Part shown: positions 55,726 to 62,069 of the stretch, piece by piece
How the letters are laid out: every line of letters begins with the position of its first letter
Position numbering within the stretch: the stretch's first letter is position 1
NCBI GenBank assembly: GCA_947629025.1
Contig: CANRCC010000007.1
Location: 1-62,069 of the forward strand
Origin: an uncultured Bacilli bacterium
GTDB lineage: Bacteria > Bacillota_I > Bacilli_A > RF39 > UBA660
Reading direction: 5' to 3'
Length of the DNA: 62,069 nt
Made by a program: the position numbers and the translations under genes
The notes under the pieces: model-generated
What the model was told of the DNA's origin: nothing
What the model saw: only the letters and a program-made list of their open reading frames with translations
Database searches by the model: none

Positions 55726-55811
55726 TGGTGCGGGAGATGGGACTTGAACCCACACAACTAAAAGTTAAAGGTGTTTGAGACCTTCGCGTCTACCAATTCC
55801 GCCACTCCCGC
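55726..55811 (-). tRNA. tRNA-Leu (anticodon CAA)
   Basis: An 86-base type II tRNA with encoded CCA; acceptor GCGGGAG/CTCCCGC, anticodon arm AAGGT-CTCAAAC-ACCTT, long variable arm AACTTTTAGTT. Its own promoter overlaps the terminator of the gat operon (TTGAAA at rc 55842-55847, 16 bases, TATAAT at rc 55820-55825). Confidence 0.95.
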
Positions 55812-55835
55812 GCAAGTTAATTATAACATAAATAA

Positions 55836-55859
55836 AAAAGATTTCAATAGAAATCTTTT
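55836..55859 (-). terminator. Terminator of the aspS-gatCAB operon
   Basis: AAAAGATTTC and GAAATCTTTT pair around TATT and are followed by TTATTT; it overlaps the gatB stop and contains the tRNA-Leu -35 box. Confidence 0.75.
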
Positions 55860-57327
55860 ACTCACCTACTATTTTTTCAAGTTCTTCTTTCATTAATTTA
55901 CTTGCAACCATAGGATTTGCCTTACCTCTTGTTTTTTTCATTACTTGACCTATAAAATAATCAAGTGCTTTTGGATTTTGTGGATCATATGTTTTAGCTT
56001 GACTTTCATTTTCACTAATTACTTCTTTTACAATATCCATTATTGCATTTTCATCTGTTATCTGCATCATACCTTCATCTTTTACTACTTGTTTTGGAGT
56101 TTTTTTATCTTCTATACATTTATAAAATACATCTTTTCCTTGTTTACTAGATATAGTCTTTGATTCTATTAATTCTATTAATTCTTTTAACATTTCTGGT
56201 GTCATAAAGAAATCTTCTATTGACACTTCATTATAATTTAAGTAACTAAGTATCATACCATTTACCCAATTAGCTGCTTGTTTTATATCGCAACCAAGTT
56301 CTACTGCTTTTTCAAAATAATCACTAATTGATTTTTCTTTTACAAGAATATTTGAATCATATTCACTTAAATTAAATTCATTAATGTATTTCTTTTTTCT
56401 ATCATAAGCAAGCATTGGTATACTTTCTTTTATTTCTTTTAACCACTCATCACTTATCTTAAATTTAGGGATATTTGGATCAACAAAATATTTATAATCT
56501 ATAGCATCTACTTTTGATCTCATATATATTGTAGTACCAGATTCTTCATCCCATCTTCTTGTTTGTTGTGGCATACTATCATATTCATTTGTTTCTTTTA
56601 ATTTAGTTTGTCTTTTTATTTCATAATTTATTGCATCTCTTACTCCACCAAAAGAATTTACATTTTTTATTTCTACTTTTGTTCCATAATTACTTAAATC
56701 ACTATCATCTAGATTTTCATCCATAATTGAAATATTAACATCACATCTTATTTGACCTTTTTTACTATCTGCTTCAGATATTCCTAAATATTGATATACA
56801 CTTCTCATATGTTCTAAGAATGCTACCGCTTCTTCAGCATTATTAAAGTCAGGTTCTGTTACTAACTCAAGTAATGGTACACCTGCTCTATTATAATCTA
56901 TAGTAGATGTATCATATAAATGATCAAGTGATGCAGCATCTTCTTCTAAGTGTATATTATTTACTCTAATAGTTTTTTCTTCTCCATTACAATCAAATGA
57001 TACCTTTCCATATATACCTACTGGTATTGGTTTTGTTTCTTGAGTTATTTGATAATTCTTAGGCATATCAGGATAATAGTAATTTTTTCTTTCAAAATAC
57101 ATATATTTTGGTTGTGTACAATTAAGAACGATACTTGTCATTAAAGCCATTCTTACAGCTTCTTTATTAACTACTGGAAGTGTACCCGGAAATCCCATAT
57201 CAAGTGGTCTTATATTACTATTTGGAATAGATGAATAAGTATTTGCTGCACTTGAAAATACCTTAGTATTTGTCTCACTTATTTCACAATGCATCTCTAA
57301 ACCAATTTTTGCTTTATAATTACTCAT
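55858..57327 (-). CDS. gatB: Asp/Glu-tRNA amidotransferase subunit B
   Basis: It has 489 residues from the ATG at 57325-57327 with GGAGG. KIGLEMHCEI, PGTLPVVNKEAV and RAGVPLLELVTEPD are GatB hallmarks; a helical YqeY-like tail (about 330-489) ends ARGKANP-type VMKKTRGKANPMV. GatB activates and amidates the mischarged aminoacyl-tRNA with ammonia from GatA. The gene overlaps gatA by eight bases and ends the operon. Confidence 0.96.
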   Translation of the reverse strand: MSNYKAKIGLEMHCEISETNTKVFSSAANTYSSIPNSNIRPLDMGFPGTLPVVNKEAVRMALMTSIVLNCTQPKYMYFERKNYYYPDMPKNYQITQETKPIPVGIYGKVSFDCNGEEKTIRVNNIHLEEDAASLDHLYDTSTIDYNRAGVPLLELVTEPDFNNAEEAVAFLEHMRSVYQYLGISEADSKKGQIRCDVNISIMDENLDDSDLSNYGTKVEIKNVNSFGGVRDAINYEIKRQTKLKETNEYDSMPQQTRRWDEESGTTIYMRSKVDAIDYKYFVDPNIPKFKISDEWLKEIKESIPMLAYDRKKKYINEFNLSEYDSNILVKEKSISDYFEKAVELGCDIKQAANWVNGMILSYLNYNEVSIEDFFMTPEMLKELIELIESKTISSKQGKDVFYKCIEDKKTPKQVVKDEGMMQITDENAIMDIVKEVISENESQAKTYDPQNPKALDYFIGQVMKKTRGKANPMVASKLMKEELEKIVGE

Positions 57328-58783
57328 TATCCTCACCTCCTGCAATTTGATTTTTATATGGCATTACACTTTCTAAAGCATAAGCAATATTAAGAACATT
57401 ACTATCATCATAACAATTACCTGTTATATTAACTCCTACAGGAAGATTATCTATAAATCCATTTGGAATTGTAATTGATGGAAATCCACCATAATTACCT
57501 ATTTGAAGATGTTCTTCAAGTACTTGTGTTTCTTTTGTTAATATATCTTTAGAACCATCTAATTTTTTTGCTGGGCCAGTTCCAACAGGAAGTATAACTG
57601 CATCATATTTTTTAAATAATTCTTTCCATTTATCAACAAGTAATCTTCTTACTCTTTGAGCATTTCTAAAATATCTTTCTTGATTTTGTGATTGAAGTAC
57701 ATAAGAACCAATTACAAATCTTCTTTTAATAAGTGGAGAAAATCCTTTTGTTCTATGATCTTTCATCATATCAATATAATTATCTCCTTCTCCTCTTGGA
57801 CCAAAAACAATACCAGTTAAATTAGACATATTACTTGTTGCCTCTGCACAAGATATTACAACATATACTGCAGCTGATGCATTAAGTAAAGTTTGATCAA
57901 CACTTTCTTCTTCGACTTGTATTCCAAGTTCTTTTGCTTTTTCAATAGTTTTCATAAAATTTTCTAAATGTTTTTTTAATTCATCTGAAGGATTTGAATA
58001 ATTATTTATATCACAAATTTCTTTTATATAACATATTTTTTTATTTTTAACATCTCCAGTTAATGATTCTGCTAAATTAATATTACTTGAATCCCAAGAT
58101 GTCATATCATTTTTGTCAATACCTTTCATATTATCTACAACAATTGCGGCATCTTTTACATTTCTTGTAAGTACTCCTAAATGATCTAATGAAGAAGCAA
58201 ATGGAAATAATCCATATCTACTTATCATTCCATATGTTGGTTTATATCCTACTATACCACAATAAGCTGCTGGTTTTCTAATTGAATCTCCTGTATCTGA
58301 GCCTGTTGCATAAGGATATACACCTGCTGCAACTGTTGCTGCTGAACCAGAAGATGAACCAGCACACATTCTTGATGTATCCCATGGATTTCTTATTATT
58401 CCAGTATGAGCTGTCGTTCCAGTTCCACCCATACCAAATTCATCCATAGCTGTTTTATTAACAAATACTGCTCCTGCTTGCTTTAATTTTGTAACTGCAG
58501 TAGCATCAAAAAATGGTACATAATCTTTAAGTGTATTACTAGATCCTGTTGATAATATTCCTTTTGTTGAATAATTATCTTTAAGGCCACATGGTATTCC
58601 TGAAAGCAAATTATCTGTTACTTTTTCTTCTTTTACATCATCAAGTATAGTTACAAATGCATTACATTTTTCTTGAAGTTCATGTGATAGTTTTAAAGAT
58701 TCATCTATTAATTCTCTTGAAGTTACTTTTCCTTCTTTTAAAAGATTATGTAACTCTTCAATACTTTTATTCATGTATTTCAT
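57320..58783 (-). CDS. gatA: Asp/Glu-tRNA amidotransferase subunit A
   Basis: It has 487 residues. The amidase signature includes catalytic Lys in GLKDNYSTKG, the cis-Ser in GSSSGSAATVAAGV and nucleophile Ser in TGSDTGDSIRKP. GatA releases ammonia from glutamine. The ATG overlaps the gatC stop. Confidence 0.96.
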   Translation of the reverse strand: MKYMNKSIEELHNLLKEGKVTSRELIDESLKLSHELQEKCNAFVTILDDVKEEKVTDNLLSGIPCGLKDNYSTKGILSTGSSNTLKDYVPFFDATAVTKLKQAGAVFVNKTAMDEFGMGGTGTTAHTGIIRNPWDTSRMCAGSSSGSAATVAAGVYPYATGSDTGDSIRKPAAYCGIVGYKPTYGMISRYGLFPFASSLDHLGVLTRNVKDAAIVVDNMKGIDKNDMTSWDSSNINLAESLTGDVKNKKICYIKEICDINNYSNPSDELKKHLENFMKTIEKAKELGIQVEEESVDQTLLNASAAVYVVISCAEATSNMSNLTGIVFGPRGEGDNYIDMMKDHRTKGFSPLIKRRFVIGSYVLQSQNQERYFRNAQRVRRLLVDKWKELFKKYDAVILPVGTGPAKKLDGSKDILTKETQVLEEHLQIGNYGGFPSITIPNGFIDNLPVGVNITGNCYDDSNVLNIAYALESVMPYKNQIAGGEDNE

Positions 58784-59085
58784 TACTCACCCACCACCTT
58801 TGGTACTTCTATTTCTCTTCCATTATGTAAATCACAATTTGAAAGTATATCATCTATATTGCAAGATTCTTCTACTACATCTTCCCTTAGTTCGTACTCA
58901 AAATCATCAAGTGTATGAGTCATAGGCTCTACATCTTTTATACCCTCTATTTCATTAATAACATTAATAGTTTCATCTATTACTTCAAATTCATCTAAAA
59001 CCATTTTATTTTCTTCTTCTGTTAGCCCAATAAGTAACTTATCAGCATAATCATCTACCATCTCTTTAGTAAATTTTTTACTCAT
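58783..59085 (-). CDS. gatC: Asp/Glu-tRNA amidotransferase subunit C
   Basis: It has 100 residues from the ATG at 59083-59085 with GGAGG, which itself lies in the aspS stop region. LTEEENKMVLDEFEVIDETI and the C-terminal LREDVVEES fit GatC, the clamp between GatA and GatB. Confidence 0.93.
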   Translation of the reverse strand: MSKKFTKEMVDDYADKLLIGLTEEENKMVLDEFEVIDETINVINEIEGIKDVEPMTHTLDDFEYELREDVVEESCNIDDILSNCDLHNGREIEVPKVVGE

Positions 59086-59086
59086 A

Positions 59087-60841
59087 TTAATCCTCCTTAA
59101 CAATTTGTATTCCAAGTTCTTCTAATTGTTCATCATCAAGAGTACTTGGTGAACCCATCATTTGATCTTGTCCTGAACTACTAGTTGGAAATGCTTGAAC
59201 TTCTCTTAAATTTGACTCATCTTTTATAAGCATTAAAATTCTATCTATACCAGGTGCCATTCCTCCATGTGGTGGAACTCCATACTTAAATGCAGTAAAC
59301 AAACTATTAAATCTTTTTTCTACTTCTTCTTTAGTATAACCTACTACTTCAAATCCTTTAACTAAAGAATCTAAATCTGTATTTCTAATCGCACCAGATG
59401 CCATTTCATTTCCATTACATACAAAGTCATATTGATATGCTAAAATATCTTCAACATTTTCTTTATCATAATCATTTATTCCATTATGAGGCATAGAAAA
59501 TGGATTATGGCAAAATTCATATTTTTTTGTCTTATCATCAAACTCAAACATAGGGAAATCATTAATAATACATAATTCTAATTTATTAGGATCTAAAAGT
59601 TCTAATTTACGTCCTAATTCATCACGAATTAATCCAGCAAATTTTCTTGCTACTGATAATCTTTTATTTGCAATAAAGAACATTACACTATTTGTTTTCA
59701 TATTAAATTCTTTTATTAATGATTCTCTTTCTTTTTCACTTAAAAATTTATCAATTGGTCCTTTTAAACTTCCATCTTCCATAAGTGTTATATATCCTAT
59801 ACCTGGCATACCAATACTTGAAGCATAATCAACAATTTCATTAAACCAACTATTTGGTTTAGTTCCAATATCATCTACAACAATTACTTTAATTATACTG
59901 TTTTTAAATGGATTAAAAGTTGTCTCACTTAATATATCTGATGCATCTTTAATAATTAATGGATTTCTAAGATCTGGTTTATCAGTACCATAATCATCCA
60001 TTGCATCTTTATATGAAATTCTTCTAAATGGTCTACTTGAAACTTCTTTATTACTAAAATTAGTAAATACATCATAGAAGATTTCTTCTCCTATTTCAAG
60101 AACATCTTCTTCAGTTACATAACTCATTTCCATATCTAATTGATAAAATTCTAAAGTTCTATCTTTTCTTGAATCTTCATCACGAAAACAAGGTGCAACT
60201 TGGAAATATTTATCTAGTCCACCAACCATTAATAATTCTTTATAAATTTGAGGTGCTTGTGGAAGAGCATAAAATTTACCTTTAAATTTTCTTGATGGAA
60301 CAACAAAATCTCTAGCTCCTTCTGGTGATGAAACAGTTAATATTGGTGTTTGAACTTCAGTAAATCCTAAATCATACATTTTATTTCTTAAATAATGAAG
60401 TACATCACTTCTTAATTTAATATTATCTTTTATCTTTTTACCTCTCATATCTAAATAACGATATTTTAATCTTACTTCTTCATTTACTTCTTGCTGAGTA
60501 TCTATTTCAAAAGGTAAATTATTTGCTTTTTTTGATAATACTTCTAAATTATCACATAATATTTCTATTTCTCCTGTTACAAGTTTAGTATTTATTGTTT
60601 CTTCATCTCTTCTTATTACCTTACCTGTTATTTTTATTACTGTTTCTTTACTAACTCCTTTTAACATTTCTTCATCATGAACTACAACTTGTGTTACTCC
60701 CTCATTATCTCTTAAATCAATAAACATAACACCGCCATGATCTCTTATTGTAGAAACAAAACCAGATAATATTACAGTTTTTCCTAAATCATCAATTGTT
60801 AGCTCTCCACATGTATTTGTCCTATACTTATTTATTTTCAT
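59087..60841 (-). CDS. aspS: Aspartyl-tRNA synthetase, probably non-discriminating
   Basis: It has 584 residues, bacterial type. N-terminal OB fold (VILSGFVSTIRDHGGVMFIDLRD), motif 2 CFRDEDSRKDRTLEFYQLD, GAD insertion and motif 3 GMAPGIDRILMLI. Because it is co-transcribed with gatCAB and controlled by an Asn-type T-box, it probably charges both tRNA-Asp and tRNA-Asn with Asp. No AsnRS gene is in the window. Confidence 0.95.
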   Translation of the reverse strand: MKINKYRTNTCGELTIDDLGKTVILSGFVSTIRDHGGVMFIDLRDNEGVTQVVVHDEEMLKGVSKETVIKITGKVIRRDEETINTKLVTGEIEILCDNLEVLSKKANNLPFEIDTQQEVNEEVRLKYRYLDMRGKKIKDNIKLRSDVLHYLRNKMYDLGFTEVQTPILTVSSPEGARDFVVPSRKFKGKFYALPQAPQIYKELLMVGGLDKYFQVAPCFRDEDSRKDRTLEFYQLDMEMSYVTEEDVLEIGEEIFYDVFTNFSNKEVSSRPFRRISYKDAMDDYGTDKPDLRNPLIIKDASDILSETTFNPFKNSIIKVIVVDDIGTKPNSWFNEIVDYASSIGMPGIGYITLMEDGSLKGPIDKFLSEKERESLIKEFNMKTNSVMFFIANKRLSVARKFAGLIRDELGRKLELLDPNKLELCIINDFPMFEFDDKTKKYEFCHNPFSMPHNGINDYDKENVEDILAYQYDFVCNGNEMASGAIRNTDLDSLVKGFEVVGYTKEEVEKRFNSLFTAFKYGVPPHGGMAPGIDRILMLIKDESNLREVQAFPTSSSGQDQMMGSPSTLDDEQLEELGIQIVKED

Positions 60842-61106
60842 AATATCCTCCCTAACTAAATAAAAAACAGTTATTATATCCCAAATAAGGGACGAATAAC
60901 TGTTAAATCCGTGGTACCACCCAAATTATCATATTTCTATGATCACTCTTTTGAATAACGCATCAATATCGCGCTTCTTCCTACTATTATTTCAAAAGAA
61001 GAACTCCTTGGTGTTCTTTCATATTAATATTATTATCCATTTTCACCATTTAGGACTCTCTGTAAATAAATCTTAATATTACTTTTCCAAATCAACGTTT
61101 TTGACT
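60842..61106 (-). promoter_or_regulatory. T-box riboswitch, Asn specifier (AAC)
   Basis: The antiterminator sequence GGGTGGTACCACGG (rc of 60909-60922) is the T-box core. The terminator AACAGTTATT/AATAACTGTT with a T run is at 60862-60906. In Stem I the AGAGAG bulge, GGTGAAA distal loop and an AGTA/GAA loop-E pair can be seen; the specifier loop ends GAACA just before CCAA, which pairs with TTGG. The codon followed by A is AAC (rc of 61013-61015). The overlapping GAA could be a second codon, as reported for a clostridial two-codon T-box. Confidence 0.85.
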
Positions 61107-61112
61107 AGATAT

Positions 61113-61141
61113 ATATTATCATAAGTAAAATTTAATGTCAA
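61113..61141 (-). promoter_or_regulatory. Promoter of the T-box-aspS-gatCAB operon
   Basis: TTGACA (rc of 61136-61141), 17 bases, TAATAT (rc of 61113-61118). Confidence 0.8.
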
Positions 61142-61253
61142 TCACATATAGTATATGACTTTACAATAAAATTATTTAACTTTACTATATTTTTTTATTA
61201 AATTCTATAGACATTTTGATAATTAAAAATTATATTAATAAGTTGATTTAAAC

Positions 61254-61775
61254 TTAACTTTCTATAGTATATCCAATCTCATTCATTATATAATTATAAG
61301 CATCTGTTAATCCTTTTTCAAAATCTTTTGTATCAAATACTTTTTCTTTTGTCTCAGAAGCCCATTTTCTACCTACTTTATTATGAATAATTAGTGATTT
61401 AATCATATCTTTATTACTTTTATAGTTTGTATAACAATTTTTATCATATTTTCTACAATCTTCTAGTAATTCACCCGCTGTCATATCTTTTCTATAAAGT
61501 AATACTATTACCGCATCTTTAAATATTTTTCTTGCTCTATCAGGATGCATTTCCATTCCCTCTATTATAGTATTACCTTTAACTAAAGATTGTATATGTC
61601 TTTCAAATTTATTTTGATCTAATGGATGAATTTGTGTATCATACCACTTACTATAATATCCTAAATTCCATCTTTCTTTATCCATGCTAATTAAATTATA
61701 ATTTAATTTTTTATTTATTTCATTTGCAAGAATTGTTTTACCAGTTCTAGGTTGACCAAGTATAATTATTACCAT
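61254..61775 (-). CDS. P-loop kinase-like protein
   Basis: It has 173 residues. IIILGQPRTGKTILANEINK has Walker A at 7-14; SMDKERWN and IIEGMEMHPDRARK resemble adenylate/shikimate-kinase-like small-molecule kinases. The lid region has RKDMTAGELLEDCRKYDKN. Substrate unknown. GGTGA precedes the ATG. It stands between tRNA-Asn and the aspS operon. Confidence 0.75.
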   Translation of the reverse strand: MVIIILGQPRTGKTILANEINKKLNYNLISMDKERWNLGYYSKWYDTQIHPLDQNKFERHIQSLVKGNTIIEGMEMHPDRARKIFKDAVIVLLYRKDMTAGELLEDCRKYDKNCYTNYKSNKDMIKSLIIHNKVGRKWASETKEKVFDTKDFEKGLTDAYNYIMNEIGYTIES

Positions 61776-61843
61776 CTAAAATCACCATGCTAATTATACT
61801 AAAAAAAGAAAAAAAGTTCAATAAATGAACTTTATATTCTAAA

Positions 61844-61919
61844 TGGCGCTCGATGTAGGACTCGAACCTACGACCCAACGGTTAACAGCCGTTTGCTCTA
61901 CCAACTGAGCTAATCGAGC
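61844..61919 (-). tRNA. tRNA-Asn (anticodon GUU)
   Basis: A 76-base tRNA with encoded CCA; acceptor GCTCGAT/ATCGAGC, anticodon arm AACGG-CTGTTAA-CCGTT. This is the tRNA expected to be sensed by the T-box at 60842-61106 on the same strand. Confidence 0.95.
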
Positions 61920-61937
61920 AGTTGCTTGACATAACTA

Positions 61938-61966
61938 ATAATATCATTACTATTATATTTTGTCAA
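61938..61966 (-). promoter_or_regulatory. tRNA-Asn promoter
   Basis: TTGACA (rc of 61961-61966), 17 bases, TATTAT (rc of 61938-61943). The remaining bases to the window end hold no gene that I can see. Confidence 0.75.
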
Positions 61967-62069
61967 TAAATTTTTATGATTTTTATAAATACTCGTTAAT
62001 TTTTATTTGAAATTCCGTTTTATTTAGAAAAACTGCAATAAGTGTGTTTATAATAGTATTTAATGTTTC

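Overview
The window is very AT-rich DNA from a low-GC Bacillota (Firmicutes), most likely an uncultured anaerobic gut-type bacterium. Evidence: AGGAGG-type ribosome binding sites, PolC-type DNA polymerase III, a T-box leader, an EssC/WXG100 type VII secretion locus, an AspRS-GatCAB operon, an [FeFe] hydrogenase and collagen-like (Gly-Xaa-Thr) proteins. Stop codons are mostly TAA/TAG; at least one gene ends in TGA with a terminator on top of it, so the standard bacterial code fits. Genus or order cannot be set from sequence alone. Nearly all genes lie on the minus strand; only 40942-41379, 42123-42656, 46895-46978 and 50618-52345 read rightward.

Layout. 1-2180: accessory genes (a P-loop protein cut by the window edge and an unknown protein), an orphan antisense-RNA locus and two tRNAs (Leu-UAG, Ile2-CAU). 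2290-10395: small membrane proteins, a MATE-kinase fusion behind an attenuator leader, lepB-rplS, an ABC exporter and a glycosyltransferase. 10476-22586: a type VII secretion operon, starting with a huge Sec-secreted BIG2/SGNH surface protein translationally coupled to a YukD-like protein, then four WXG100 proteins, three odd small helical proteins and EssC; EssA, EssB and EsaA are not present. 22734-34459: housekeeping translation and replication genes (trpS, trmD, rimM, TrmH-type methylase, polC, ABC-F). 34539-46615: envelope and redox genes (GH5 hydrolase, guanine deaminase, superoxide dismutase, topB, MntP-like, [FeFe] hydrogenase, DUF362, flavodoxin). 46805-47241: a complete, apparently LexA-controlled type I toxin-antitoxin locus abutting tRNA-Met. 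47393-50382: two collagen-like proteins with a TPR glycosyltransferase. 50618-55725: a reduced PEP-synthase-like protein, then an accessory cluster (including a gene broken at codon 2) ending at tRNA-Leu(CAA). 55858-61141: T-box-aspS-gatC-gatA-gatB. 61254-61966: a P-loop kinase and tRNA-Asn.

The most interesting signals are in the accessory patches, each lying at the 3' end of a tRNA gene. (1) A 27-residue membrane peptide behind a promoter whose spacer holds a near-perfect Gram-positive LexA box, with a convergent antisense RNA; a second copy keeps both promoters and the antitoxin but has lost the toxin start. (2) Unrelated single genes (867-1841 and 54229-54714) share the same 30-bp upstream element and the same 65-bp downstream element, so they look like exchangeable cargo in a common frame. 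(3) The aspS-gatCAB T-box appears to read an AAC (Asn) specifier, which fits synthesis of Asn-tRNA by transamidation.
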